Origin: Ardenticatenaceae bacterium | GTDB taxonomy: Bacteria > Chloroflexota > Anaerolineae > Promineifilales > Promineifilaceae | Assembly (NCBI GenBank): GCA_020634565.1 | Contig: JACKBN010000012.1 | Coordinates: 147,819 to 211,818, forward strand | DNA: 64,000 bases | Reading direction: 5' to 3' | Part shown: positions 34,088-43,100 of the stretch, in pieces | How positions within the stretch are numbered: the stretch's first letter is position 1 | Layout of the letters: each line of letters begins with the position of its first letter | Program-made: the position numbers and the translations under genes | The notes under the pieces: generated by a model | The model's input: only the letters and a program-made list of their open reading frames with translations | What the model was told of the DNA's origin: nothing | Databases searched by the model: none

Positions 34088-35344
34088 ATGAAGCAAGCAG
34101 AGTGGCGTCCTGGTAAACGCATTGCCATTGTTGGAGGAGGTCCAGGTGGTGTTTCGGCCGCTTTGGCCTTACTCAAACAAGGGTATGATGTTCGCATTTT
34201 TGAAGCGCAGCCGAAACCCCAGGCGATTGGTGGCGCGGTCTTGTTAAGCACCCCTGTTCTTATGATTTTGCGCTCCTACGGCATTAGCTTGGAGAATTTC
34301 GGGGCCTACGCCGTGACAGAGTTCCGCAATCATAAAGGCAAATTGCGCGTGCGCGTGCCGTTTAATAAAAAGGTGGAACAGGTATCTGGCATTAAAGGTT
34401 GGCATTATGGTGTTCTGCGCTCGTCTGCTTTTGCCCCCATGATGGAAAAGCTACCGGATGGTGTCATTCTGGGGGATCACAGATTTACCCATTTTGAAGA
34501 GCAAAGTGACAGTATTAAGCTGCACTTTGCCAACGGCAACGAAGTAGAAGCCGACTTGCTTATCGGGGCAGACGGTATCCGTTCTGCTGTGGCCAGACAG
34601 TTATTTGGCAGCAATGAGTTGTTTCACATTGGCATTCAGGTTTGGCTATGCTGGTGTGAAAATGTGGAAGGGCTGCCGCGCGATATCGGCCGTCTTTCTC
34701 ACTCCCATAAATATCAGGCCAGCTTCTTCCCGATGCTTCATGAGGGAAAGCCCGGCTATGAATGGTGGGTGGTAGAACCTCGCAAAGAAGGCGATCCTGT
34801 ACCAGATGATCCGAAGGCGTATTTGTCCAATTTGTTAAAGGATTGGGTTGGCCCGTTTGACAAGTTCATTGCGGCGACAGATTTTGAGAACAATGTCTTT
34901 CGTTGGGATGTTTACAATCGACCTTCACTGGAGAAATGGACCAGCGGTAGAGTTGTGTGTTTAGGGGATGCTGTTCACCCGGTTTCCCCGTATGCGGCCT
35001 ATGGCATGGGGATGGCGATTGAGGATGGATATTATCTGGCCAAATTCTTAAACGGCCGTAATCTGCAAAATCAAACAACCCTGGATGATACCTACGCCAA
35101 ATATGAAGAGCTGCGGGTGGCGTATGTGAATCACAATGTTGAGTTTGCCCGGACGATGGGCAAGGCATTTCATAATATGCCGTTTCCACTGAACCGCATC
35201 CGGGATTTTGTCTTTGACCACACCCCTTTGCTGGCGAAAGTTATTTCCAAAGATTATTTAGAATCCTCGGAGAAGCAAACGCTTTCATTGGAAGAATTAT
35301 TTGTCGATGGCGCAACGCTATTAGACAGCGTCGCAGTGAGCTAG
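34088..35344 (+). CDS. FAD-dependent aromatic hydroxylase (first of two)
   Basis: The 418-aa group A flavoprotein monooxygenase has the Rossmann GxGxxG (IAIVGGGPGGVSAALALL at about 13-30), the DG motif (LIGADGIRSAVARQL near 158) and the GD motif (VVCLGDAVHPVSPYAAYG near 293). Such enzymes use NAD(P)H and O2 to add a hydroxyl group ortho or para on a phenolic ring. The start is ATG at 34088 with AAGGAGATTCCC upstream, 10 nt after the cyclase stop. It probably prepares the ring for extradiol cleavage. Confidence 0.9.
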   Translation: MKQAEWRPGKRIAIVGGGPGGVSAALALLKQGYDVRIFEAQPKPQAIGGAVLLSTPVLMILRSYGISLENFGAYAVTEFRNHKGKLRVRVPFNKKVEQVSGIKGWHYGVLRSSAFAPMMEKLPDGVILGDHRFTHFEEQSDSIKLHFANGNEVEADLLIGADGIRSAVARQLFGSNELFHIGIQVWLCWCENVEGLPRDIGRLSHSHKYQASFFPMLHEGKPGYEWWVVEPRKEGDPVPDDPKAYLSNLLKDWVGPFDKFIAATDFENNVFRWDVYNRPSLEKWTSGRVVCLGDAVHPVSPYAAYGMGMAIEDGYYLAKFLNGRNLQNQTTLDDTYAKYEELRVAYVNHNVEFARTMGKAFHNMPFPLNRIRDFVFDHTPLLAKVISKDYLESSEKQTLSLEELFVDGATLLDSVAVS

Positions 35345-35388
35345 CGGCCCACAGTTTTCTAAAAAGAGGTACCTGAAAGGAATAAATT

Positions 35389-36513
35389 ATGTCCAAAGCA
35401 AAAGATGTTTTGATTGTTGGCGGTGGTATTGCCGGGTTGTCAACCGCCATCGGACTCAAAGAGGCAGATGTTTCTGTTGATTTGGTGGAATTGAATCCAG
35501 AGTGGAACGTGTATGGGGTCGGAATCATTCAATTGGCTAATGCGCTAAGAGCGTTGGCTGCTCTGGGGCTGGCCCAACCTGCGGTGGAAAATGGCTTTCC
35601 CATGGAAGGGCTGGAAATGTTTGCGCCAAATGGTCATAGGATTATGAACCAGCCGCAGCCCAAGATTGCTGGCCCCAACTTTCCGCCGCAAAATGGCATT
35701 GCCCGGCCCGTTTTGCACAAAATTTTGCAAGATGCTGCTTTGGCAACTGGCCTCAATGTGAAATTGGGAATTACGGTTGACTCCATCGAAGATGCTGGTG
35801 CCAAAGTTGCCGTCACATTTACCGATGGCACCAGCAAGGATTATGATTTGGTGGTTGGCTGTGATGGCCTCCGTTCCCAGGTGCGGCAGTTGGTCTTTGC
35901 TGATGCGCCGGAACCAAAATATGAAGGGCAGATGGTGTGGCGCTACAACGTGAAACGCCCTGAATCTACCAAGGACATTCAAATGTACATGGGTCATCCA
36001 AAGGTAGGCTTGGTGCCATTAAGTGATGAGATGATGTACATCTTCATTACGGATGCGGCCGTTGACGGTATTTTGCGTGTTCCCAACGAGGATCTGGCTG
36101 TGGAAATGCGGCAACGGCTGGATGCGTATGGCGAGTTGTTTGCCGAGATCAAAGTGCAAATTACGGACCCGGATGAGGTGGTGTTACGGCCGTTTGAAAC
36201 CATTCTTGTCCCCGCTCCCTGGAATCGTGGCCGGGTGGTGCTGCTGGGGGATGCAGCCCATACCATGACAGCCCATATTGCCCAGGGCGCAGCCATGGCC
36301 ATTGAAGACGCTGTTGTTCTTACGGAAGAGCTGAAAAAGCAAGACAGCGTTGTTGAAGCATTGGCCGCTTACAACGAACGCCGGTATGAGCGGGTGGCTA
36401 CGTTGGTGCAACTCTCGCAGCAAATTTGTGAATGTGAACGGGATAATGTCAATACAGACAAGATTCCCGGCTTGATGATGCAGGCTAACAAGATTGCTGC
36501 CGAACCAATCTAA
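35389..36513 (+). CDS. FAD-dependent aromatic hydroxylase (second of two)
   Basis: The 374-aa protein has the same motif order as the previous gene product: GxGxxG in VLIVGGGIAGLSTAIGL (about 6-22), DG motif in VVGCDGLRSQVRQLV near 160 and GD motif in VVLLGDAAHTMTAHIAQG near 283. The two are clearly diverged, so they may act on different positions or steps. It resembles the salicylate/3-hydroxybenzoate hydroxylase branch. The start is ATG at 35389 after AAAGGAATAAATT. A gap of 44 nt separates it from the preceding gene. Confidence 0.9.
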   Translation: MSKAKDVLIVGGGIAGLSTAIGLKEADVSVDLVELNPEWNVYGVGIIQLANALRALAALGLAQPAVENGFPMEGLEMFAPNGHRIMNQPQPKIAGPNFPPQNGIARPVLHKILQDAALATGLNVKLGITVDSIEDAGAKVAVTFTDGTSKDYDLVVGCDGLRSQVRQLVFADAPEPKYEGQMVWRYNVKRPESTKDIQMYMGHPKVGLVPLSDEMMYIFITDAAVDGILRVPNEDLAVEMRQRLDAYGELFAEIKVQITDPDEVVLRPFETILVPAPWNRGRVVLLGDAAHTMTAHIAQGAAMAIEDAVVLTEELKKQDSVVEALAAYNERRYERVATLVQLSQQICECERDNVNTDKIPGLMMQANKIAAEPI

Positions 36514-36634
36514 GACAAATTAGCCAGTTTCGGGCACCCAATTTAGGGACATATGTGAACCTGCTTGGCCGCATCAAGGCAGCGTCGTTTTATGTGCGAG
36601 TTGCTCGCCACCATCTACAAAACGGAGTCATTCT

Positions 36635-37966
36635 ATGCGTTATTCGATTAACGAAACCCATAACCCCGACTTGATAAGCTGGGTGGAAAGTGCCAACGAT
36701 GCCGCCACAGATTTTCCGATTCAGAACCTGCCGTTTGGGGTGTTTCGCCGTCAGTCTGACTCTCAGCCGACGGTCGGGATTGCCATTGGCGACATGATTT
36801 TGGATGTGGCGGCGGCGCATGCGGCTGGTTTTTACTCAGGGTTGGCGGCGGAAGCGGCCGTTTCCTGTAAAAATGACTCCCTCAACCCGCTAATGGCTTT
36901 GGGCGCTACGCATTGGTCAGCCTTGCGCGCCCAAACCAGTGCGCTCTTGCAAAAAGAGATTGAACTGGGGCAAGCGGCCCAGAAGAAGGCCCGCACCCTC
37001 CTTGTTGCCATGCGTGAGGCCGAGATGCTGCTGCCCGTAAAAATTGGCGACTTTACGGACTTTCTCACCTCAATTTATCATGCCACCAACGCTGGCCAAA
37101 TTTTCGAGCCAGATCGCCCGCTGGGCCGCAATTTTGAGTATTTGCCACGCGCCTATCACGGCCGTTCCTCAACCATCATCGTTAGTGGCACGCCCATTCA
37201 ACGGCCCAAAGGACAAATTGTTACCGCTCCCGACGCGCCGCCACGTTATGAGCCCTCCCGCGCCTTTGACTATGAACTGGAAGTCGGATTCTACATCGGT
37301 CAGTCCAACAACTGGGGCGAGCCCATTGCGGTGGCCGATGCCGAAGATCATTTGTTTGGTTTGTGCCTGGTTAACGATTGGAGCGCTCGGGACATTCAGG
37401 GCTGGGAAATGCAGCCGCTCGGCCCATTTCTTAGCAAAAGCACCGCATCCACTGTCTCTCCGTGGGTGATTTCTCTGGAAGCGCTGGCACCGTTCCGGCG
37501 ACCGGCTTTTACCCGCGCCGAAGATGCTCCCGCGCTGCTGCCCCACCTGTACGATGCACACAATCAAGCCCAAGGCGCTCTGGACCTGAACCTTGAAATT
37601 CATTACAGCACCGAAAACATGCGTCAGGCCGAGCTGGCGCCAGCCCTTATTTGCCAGTCGTCAATGAAATATCTCTATTGGACACCTGCCCAGATGATTG
37701 CCCATCACACCAGCAACGGCTGCCAGATGAACATCGGGGACATGTTTGCTTCCGGCACCGTGTCTGGCCCCACCAATGATGAACGTGGTTGCATGTTGGA
37801 ACTTAGCTGGGGCTGCACCCAACCGTATGAACTGCCTTCAGGTGAAAAGCGCTGCTACGTTGAAGACGGTGACGAAATTGTGCTGACAGGCTTTTGCCAA
37901 CGAGATGGATACCGGCGGATTGGTTTAGGGGAATGTCGCTCACTGATTGTCCCCAATCATTCATAA
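36635..37966 (+). CDS. fahA: Fumarylacetoacetase
   Basis: The 443-aa protein matches classical fumarylacetoacetase (EC 3.7.1.2) in length and domain order: an SH3-like N-domain (NLPFGVFRRQ), then the FAH catalytic domain with DFTDFLTSIYHATNAGQIF near 140, YHGRSSTIIVSGTPI near 178, FDYELEVGFYIGQSNN near 212 and NDWSARDIQGWEMQPLGPF near 246. FahA splits fumarylacetoacetate to fumarate and acetoacetate at the end of tyrosine/homogentisate catabolism. No homogentisate dioxygenase or maleylacetoacetate isomerase is in the window, so it may serve this operon with another beta-diketone, or act with genes elsewhere. A 121-nt gap precedes it. The start is ATG at 36635, after ACGGAGTCATTCT. Confidence 0.92.
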   Translation: MRYSINETHNPDLISWVESANDAATDFPIQNLPFGVFRRQSDSQPTVGIAIGDMILDVAAAHAAGFYSGLAAEAAVSCKNDSLNPLMALGATHWSALRAQTSALLQKEIELGQAAQKKARTLLVAMREAEMLLPVKIGDFTDFLTSIYHATNAGQIFEPDRPLGRNFEYLPRAYHGRSSTIIVSGTPIQRPKGQIVTAPDAPPRYEPSRAFDYELEVGFYIGQSNNWGEPIAVADAEDHLFGLCLVNDWSARDIQGWEMQPLGPFLSKSTASTVSPWVISLEALAPFRRPAFTRAEDAPALLPHLYDAHNQAQGALDLNLEIHYSTENMRQAELAPALICQSSMKYLYWTPAQMIAHHTSNGCQMNIGDMFASGTVSGPTNDERGCMLELSWGCTQPYELPSGEKRCYVEDGDEIVLTGFCQRDGYRRIGLGECRSLIVPNHS

Positions 37967-38027
37967 AACTGCTTGACTGTATCGTCGCGCCACAATTGCT
38001 TTCTGGCGTAATCCTGATCTTGTCTAT

Positions 38028-38033
38028 TATAAT
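38028..38033 (+). promoter_or_regulatory. Perfect -10 box for a leaderless start
   Basis: TATAAT lies 6 nt before the ATG at 38040, so transcription would begin at or next to the start codon. No Shine-Dalgarno and no good -35 box are seen. Confidence 0.5.
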
Positions 38034-38039
38034 GTTCTG

Positions 38040-40817
38040 ATGACTGGCGACCTGCTGCGAACGAAGTTATTTGTGCCGCGGTTACGGCCGTTCCTGCTCC
38101 CCCGTCCCCATCTCATCCAACAACTCAACCAGGGCCTGCACCAACTGTGCAAACTGACCCTCATTTCTGCCCCCGCTGGTTTTGGCAAAACAACGCTGGT
38201 CAGCGAATGGATTCATCAAAATGAGTCGGGAGAAGTGGGCGAGGCTATGCCTTTGTCTGCACAAATCGGCTGGCTCTCACTCGACGAAGGTGACAACGAT
38301 CCGGTTCGTTTCCTAATGTACTTTATCGCAGCGTTGCAGGGCGTTCCCGGTGTTGAAAATCCTGTCGGCGAGGCTGCGCTGGCGCTGCTGCAATCGCCCC
38401 AGCCGCCGCCGAACGACGTCGTGCTCACCGACCTGATTAACGACATCGCGGCATTGCCGGACAACCTTATTTTGGTGCTGGACGATTATCACGTCATCGA
38501 ATCACAACCCATTGATGAAGCCCTCACCTTTTTTCTGGCGCATCTGCCGCCCCAATTGAGCCTGGTTATCATCACCCGCATGGATCCGCAGCTGCCGCTG
38601 GCCCGCTTGCGCGCCCGCCGACAGCTGCTGGAGTTGCGGGCTGCTGATTTGCGCTTTTCGCCTGACGAAACGGCCGTATTTCTCAACCAGGTCATGGGCT
38701 TAAACTTGGCGGCAAATGACATTGCTGCCCTGGCGGATCGCACTGAAGGCTGGATTTCTGGTTTGCAATTGGCAGCACTCTCCGTGCAGGGACAGACGGA
38801 TGCCGCTAGCCGTATCCAATCGTTTACGGGCAGCCATCGCTACGTGCTCGATTATTTGATTGAGGAAGTGTTAGAGCAGCAGCCGGAGCCAGTGCAGACT
38901 TTTTTGTTGAAAACGGCTGTCCTCGATCGCCTCACCGCGCCACTTTGCAATGCCCTCACGAAGCAAAATGATGGGCAGGCCACGCTGGAAATGCTGGAAC
39001 ATGCCAACCTGTTCATCGTGCCGCTGGACGAGGAACGGCGCTGGTATCGTTACCATCACCTCTTTGCGGATTTGCTGCGGCAGCAGCTGCGGCAAAAACA
39101 TCCAGAGTGGCGACCCATGCTGCACCGGCGCGCCAGCGACTGGTACGCGCAGCAAAATTTGCCCGCAGATGCCATCCGCCATGCCCTCGCCGCAGAAGAT
39201 TTTGCGCGTACCGCCGACCTGGCTGAACGGGCCTGGCCAGACTGGCAACTGGACCATCGTTCCCTTATCTGGCTGGGGTGGGTGAAAAAGTTGCCTGCTG
39301 CACTGGTGGGCGAACGCCCCGTACTCTGTGTGGCTATGGCACAGGCGCTGCTGAATGCGGGCCAGCTGGAAGCCGCCGCCGCTCGACTCGTCGATGCCGA
39401 GCGTTGTTTGACAAGCGCAACAAACGATCTTGGCCAGCCTGAAAATGCCACGGCCAAGATGGTTTATGTGGATGAGGCGCAATTTCAGGCGCTGCCAGCG
39501 ACGTTGGCCACGGCGCACGCCTACCACGCCCAGGCGATTGGTGATTTTGCGGGAACGGTGCGATACGTTGAGCAAACCCTGGCGCTGCTGCCCGCAGATG
39601 ATCTGTACAATCGCGCGGCTATCACTGGCTTTATGGGACTGGCGCATTGGGCCAACGGCAATCTGGAAACCGCCCACCAAATTTTTGTCGAGGGGCTTTC
39701 CCAAAACGACAATGATTTGATCAAAGGCACGTTTGTTTTGGCCGAAATGCAGATGACATTAGGGAATTTGCGCCAAGCGGAAGCTATTTGTGAGCGGGGT
39801 TTGCAGCTGGCCAAGGCGCATGATCCGCCCCTACCGTTGGGCACGGAAGATGTTTACGCGGGTATCAGCCTGGTTCATCGAGAGCGGGGGAAGTTGGAAA
39901 CGGCCGTTACCGACCTGCAAATGTGCCACCAATTGGGCGAAAAAGTGAAGCTGCCAGATTGGCGACATCGTTGGTGTATTGCCCAGTCGCAGCTGGAACT
40001 TTCTTTGGGCAATCTAGATCGCGCGCTTGAACTGCTGGACGAAGCCTCGCGGGTTTATGTGCGCACGCCGGTGCCGCTGGTGCGACCCATCGCGGCCATG
40101 AAAGCGCGGGTTTGGTTAAAACAGGGGCGGCTGGATGAGGCGTTGGCCTGGGCGCAAGAACACGGCATTTCGGCCGAAAACGATCTGAGTTACCTGCGCG
40201 AATTTGAGCATCTCATATTTGCTCGGCTGCTCATGGCCCGCTATCAGCGTGACCAATCTGATGATGACCTACAGCAAGCTGTTGATCTGCTGGCGCGGCT
40301 TTTGCAGGCGGCCGAGGCGCACCAACGAATGGGCAGCGCCATCGAAATCCTGATTGTGCAGGCGCAGGTGTTGGCCGCGCAGAACCGGCTGCCGCGTGCG
40401 CTTGAATCGTTACAACGTGCCTTGACTTTGGCCGAGCCGGAAGGTTATTTTCAATGCTTTGTTGATGAAGGGCCGCCGCTGGCGCGCTTGTTGTATGCCG
40501 CACTGGCCCAAGGTATCGTGCCGGATTTTGTGCGCCGCCTTCTGGCTGCTTTCCCCACATCCGAACCAGAGCAAACAGTCCCGTCTCAATCTGAAAATCC
40601 CGAACTCGACTGGATTGAGCCATTGAGCGAGCGTGAATTAGAAGTCTTGCAGCTCATTGCCGATGGTTTGACGAACCAACAAATCGCGGCCCAGCTTTTT
40701 CTGGCGTTGAACACGGTCAAAGCGCATACGCGCAACATCTACAGTAAGTTGGGCGTGAACAGCCGCATCCAGGCAGTCGCCAGGGCCAGAGATTTGGGCG
40801 TGTTGACATCCACCTGA
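38040..40817 (+). CDS. MalT-like (LAL) LuxR-family transcriptional regulator
   Basis: The 925-aa STAND regulator is built like MalT: NTPase with Walker A LISAPAGFGKTTLVSEW at about 41-57 and Walker B LVLDDYHVIE near 150, winged-helix and TPR-like helical repeats through the middle, and a C-terminal LuxR HTH (LSERELEVLQLIADGLTNQQ, then IAAQLFLALNTVKAHTRNIY). MalT relatives are activated by a small inducer plus ATP and bind repeated sites upstream of -35 boxes (known for MalT). Three nearby promoters (40902, 44090, 46354) share a direct-repeat element in just that position, making this protein a candidate activator (inference). The start is ATG at 38040, apparently leaderless. It ends at a terminator. 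Confidence 0.92.
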   Translation: MTGDLLRTKLFVPRLRPFLLPRPHLIQQLNQGLHQLCKLTLISAPAGFGKTTLVSEWIHQNESGEVGEAMPLSAQIGWLSLDEGDNDPVRFLMYFIAALQGVPGVENPVGEAALALLQSPQPPPNDVVLTDLINDIAALPDNLILVLDDYHVIESQPIDEALTFFLAHLPPQLSLVIITRMDPQLPLARLRARRQLLELRAADLRFSPDETAVFLNQVMGLNLAANDIAALADRTEGWISGLQLAALSVQGQTDAASRIQSFTGSHRYVLDYLIEEVLEQQPEPVQTFLLKTAVLDRLTAPLCNALTKQNDGQATLEMLEHANLFIVPLDEERRWYRYHHLFADLLRQQLRQKHPEWRPMLHRRASDWYAQQNLPADAIRHALAAEDFARTADLAERAWPDWQLDHRSLIWLGWVKKLPAALVGERPVLCVAMAQALLNAGQLEAAAARLVDAERCLTSATNDLGQPENATAKMVYVDEAQFQALPATLATAHAYHAQAIGDFAGTVRYVEQTLALLPADDLYNRAAITGFMGLAHWANGNLETAHQIFVEGLSQNDNDLIKGTFVLAEMQMTLGNLRQAEAICERGLQLAKAHDPPLPLGTEDVYAGISLVHRERGKLETAVTDLQMCHQLGEKVKLPDWRHRWCIAQSQLELSLGNLDRALELLDEASRVYVRTPVPLVRPIAAMKARVWLKQGRLDEALAWAQEHGISAENDLSYLREFEHLIFARLLMARYQRDQSDDDLQQAVDLLARLLQAAEAHQRMGSAIEILIVQAQVLAAQNRLPRALESLQRALTLAEPEGYFQCFVDEGPPLARLLYAALAQGIVPDFVRRLLAAFPTSEPEQTVPSQSENPELDWIEPLSERELEVLQLIADGLTNQQIAAQLFLALNTVKAHTRNIYSKLGVNSRIQAVARARDLGVLTST

Positions 40818-40853
40818 TTCTAAACATTGGAACTTGAATCTAAACTATTTTAG

Positions 40854-40886
40854 AACGAGCTGATCAGTACCAGCTCGTTTTTATTT
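40854..40886 (+). terminator. Rho-independent terminator
   Basis: ACGAGCTG pairs with CAGCTCGT around ATCAGTAC, followed by TTTTATTTT. Confidence 0.88.
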
Positions 40887-40901
40887 TCCCTAAATGTTGG
40901 A

Positions 40902-40958
40902 TTAACACCTGGGTTAACACTTTCGTGGTATGACGCTATGCTCTCCGGCGAGTATTCT
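40902..40958 (+). promoter_or_regulatory. Promoter with TTAACAC direct repeat, copy 1
   Basis: Direct repeats TTAACACC (40902-40909) and TTAACAC (40914-40920) are followed by TTTCGTGG (40921-40928), then ATGACG (-35, 40930-40935), a 17-nt spacer and TATTCT (-10, 40953-40958). Copies with the same layout lie at 44090 and 46354. The controlled gene starts at 41029. Confidence 0.68.
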
Positions 40959-40992
40959 GAAACCATAAAGTTTTCATGTGGCATAGAAGGAT

Positions 40993-41016
40993 TGCAAGGT
41001 CACATATGACCTGCAA
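40993..41016 (+). promoter_or_regulatory. Inverted repeat in the 5' leader
   Basis: TTGCAAGGTCA and TGACCTGCAA form an inverted repeat around CATA. It lies just upstream of the ribosome-binding site AAAGGAGGACAAA and could be an operator or an mRNA hairpin. Confidence 0.4.
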
Positions 41017-41028
41017 AAGGAGGACAAA

Positions 41029-41808
41029 ATGAGTATCAGAGGAAGTTTACAGACAACGGAAAAAGCTCCGATGATGCGCCAGGCATCAAGCCGTTCAAAA
41101 GGGAATACATACCGGAAAACGGCCGTTACCGTCGGCATCTTGTTCATCATTGGCACGGTAGCTGGGATTTTCAGCGGTGTTTTAACTGCACCTGTTTTGG
41201 ATGTTCCGAACTATATGGATGAGGTTGCAGCCAACGAAGCTCGGGTGGTGTGGGGCGCACTCATGGTGTTGGTGATGGGCTTCCCGCTGGCGATGATTCC
41301 TGTAGTGATGTTCCCCATCTTTCGCAAATACAATGAGCCATTGGCGCTGGGCGCGGTTGTTTTTCGCGGCGTTTTGGAGGCAATAGCCTACATTTTGATG
41401 GTGCTCTGCTGGCTGGTTCTCATCCCGTTGAGCCAGGAATTTGTAAACGCTGGTGCACAAGATGCTGCCTATTTGCAGGCTTTGGGTGGCGTGCTAACGG
41501 ACGGGGTGTACTGGATTAACCACATTTTGGCGCTGGTTTTCACCATCGGTGCGGCCATGCTGTACTGGTTATTCTGGAAAACGAAGCTGATTCCCAGCTG
41601 GCTGGCGCTGTGGGGTTTCTTGGGGGCAATCTTGTACTTTGTTGCTCCCATCGCCAATATGCTGGACTCAGCACGTTTGCCCTTGTCGCTGGGCGTTAAG
41701 TGGGGTTATTTGATGATTCCGTTGGCGATTCAGGAGATGGTTTTTGCCCTGTGGCTGATTGTGAAGGGGTTTAATCACGCTACGGCCGTTTTGGAGAAAG
41801 AATCATGA
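41029..41808 (+). CDS. DUF4386-type integral membrane protein
   Basis: The 259-aa protein has a basic N-terminal tail of about 28 residues and six predicted membrane segments (for example TVGILFIIGTVAGIFSGVL, AYILMVLCWLVLIPL and LWGFLGAILYFVAPIANML). The pattern fits DUF4386, a membrane family without known function. The start is ATG at 41029 with AAAGGAGGACAAA upstream. The stop overlaps the next start (ATGA), so it is the first gene of an operon with the CPBP protease and the 143-aa membrane protein. It is transcribed from the TTAACAC-type promoter at 40902. Confidence 0.82.
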   Translation: MSIRGSLQTTEKAPMMRQASSRSKGNTYRKTAVTVGILFIIGTVAGIFSGVLTAPVLDVPNYMDEVAANEARVVWGALMVLVMGFPLAMIPVVMFPIFRKYNEPLALGAVVFRGVLEAIAYILMVLCWLVLIPLSQEFVNAGAQDAAYLQALGGVLTDGVYWINHILALVFTIGAAMLYWLFWKTKLIPSWLALWGFLGAILYFVAPIANMLDSARLPLSLGVKWGYLMIPLAIQEMVFALWLIVKGFNHATAVLEKES

Positions 41809-42644
41809 AATCTTTCATCAAGCAAAATCAAATCAGTTTCTTTTTTGCCTTAACGTTGTTGATTGGTTGGCTGCCTTGGTATACGGGCCAGGGCAGCATC
41901 ATTATCGCCGCACCGTCAATCGCCGCGTTCATTGTTGCTTTTCTTGCGGATGGCTGGCAGGGGGTTTTCGGCATATTTCGTAGGTTGGGACGCTGGCGGG
42001 CAAACTGGCGCTGGTACGTTTTCGTTCTGTTCTCACCCGCACTCCTCTATTTGGTGGCAGTTGGTTGCCATATCCTTTTGCATGGAACGGCACCCCAGTT
42101 CCCCTTGTTTAAGGAGAATCAACAGCTGATCTTGATGGTTTTTATCTCCTTCCTCTTGCCCTGGCAGTCGAGCGCCTTCCTGGAAGAGGTTGGTTTTCGT
42201 GGTTATGCTTTGGAGCAGCTGCAAAACAAATTAGGCCCACTGGTGGGTACACTCATCCTGGGAGCCTTTTTTGGTGCGTGGCTGCTGCCAGAGTTCTTTC
42301 AGCCAGATTCATTCCAATATGCCATGGGTGGCCTGCGATTCTATCCCTGGTTTATCCTGACAGAGTTGGGCTGGTCTTTTTTGATGACCTGGGTCTATAA
42401 CAAGACAAACAAGAGTTCATTGATCGCTGGCTACCTGTTTCATGCAGCGTTCAACACCTGGCCCCTCGTTTTGCTAACCAACGCCATCCCCGGCGAACCA
42501 CTCCCCGCATTTGATGTAACGCTGTTTATTGTTGCGAGTGTGGTCGTCGCTTTGGCGGGGGCCATCGTGCTGGTTGCGACGAAAGGTACGCTTGGCTTAG
42601 ATGAAGAGTTGACGTCTGTTCAACTTAAAGGAGCCTTATCATGA
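41805..42644 (+). CDS. CPBP-family intramembrane protease
   Basis: The 279-aa multi-pass membrane protein carries the CPBP motifs: EEVGFRGYALEQL near residue 127 (EExxxR), FFGAWLLPEF, and HAAFN near 220. It is distant from the CPBP protein at 17310. The family includes prenyl-protein proteases and bacteriocin-immunity proteins; the function here is unknown. ATGA overlaps on both sides (with the DUF4386 gene and the 143-aa gene) indicate translational coupling in one operon. Confidence 0.87.
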   Translation: MKSFIKQNQISFFFALTLLIGWLPWYTGQGSIIIAAPSIAAFIVAFLADGWQGVFGIFRRLGRWRANWRWYVFVLFSPALLYLVAVGCHILLHGTAPQFPLFKENQQLILMVFISFLLPWQSSAFLEEVGFRGYALEQLQNKLGPLVGTLILGAFFGAWLLPEFFQPDSFQYAMGGLRFYPWFILTELGWSFLMTWVYNKTNKSSLIAGYLFHAAFNTWPLVLLTNAIPGEPLPAFDVTLFIVASVVVALAGAIVLVATKGTLGLDEELTSVQLKGALS

Positions 42645-43072
42645 CCTCGGCCAAGAAGTCAATTGTCGTCCTGCTTGGGATTTTGCAGATACTCATTGGG
42701 ATTGGCGCTGTTCCCGTCGGGTTCATGTTCATCCTGGACCCCACGGGTGCCAGCCTTGGGTTTCCGCTTGAATGGATAGCCGATACACTGTTCCGAAATT
42801 ATCTGATCCCCGGCATTTTCTTGTTTGCGGTTAATGGTGTTGGCAGCTTGCTTGGTGCCTTCTTGACGTTGCGGCGACACTCGCTGGCGAGTTTGGTTGC
42901 TGTGGGATTAGGGGCGTTTTTGATGGCCTGGATAGTGGTGCAGGTCATGACGTTTGGACCTCCGCCGCACTGGCTGCAGATTTTGTATTTTGTGTTGGGG
43001 GCTGGTGAGTTGCTGCTGGGCTGGCAAATGAACCCAAATACTGTAGGCAATATGATTGGGCTGTCGTCCTGA
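42641..43072 (+). CDS. Small four-helix membrane protein
   Basis: The 143-aa protein has four hydrophobic segments (VVLLGILQILIGIGAVPVGF, YLIPGIFLFAVNGVGSLLGA, LASLVAVGLGAFLMAWIVV and LQILYFVLGAGELLLGW) with short polar loops. I recognise no named family. The ATG at 42641 overlaps the CPBP stop (ATGA), making it the third gene of the operon. It may be an accessory or structural partner of the two larger membrane proteins (inference). Confidence 0.72.
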   Translation: MTSAKKSIVVLLGILQILIGIGAVPVGFMFILDPTGASLGFPLEWIADTLFRNYLIPGIFLFAVNGVGSLLGAFLTLRRHSLASLVAVGLGAFLMAWIVVQVMTFGPPPHWLQILYFVLGAGELLLGWQMNPNTVGNMIGLSS

Positions 43073-43100
43073 TCTGATTTATTAGTTACTGGATTTGGAG

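Noticed and set aside
30096..38000. Complete tyrosine/homogentisate degradation pathway
   Set aside because: Only fumarylacetoacetase fits; homogentisate 1,2-dioxygenase, maleylacetoacetate isomerase and 4-hydroxyphenylpyruvate dioxygenase are not seen (the VOC protein has the extradiol catechol layout).
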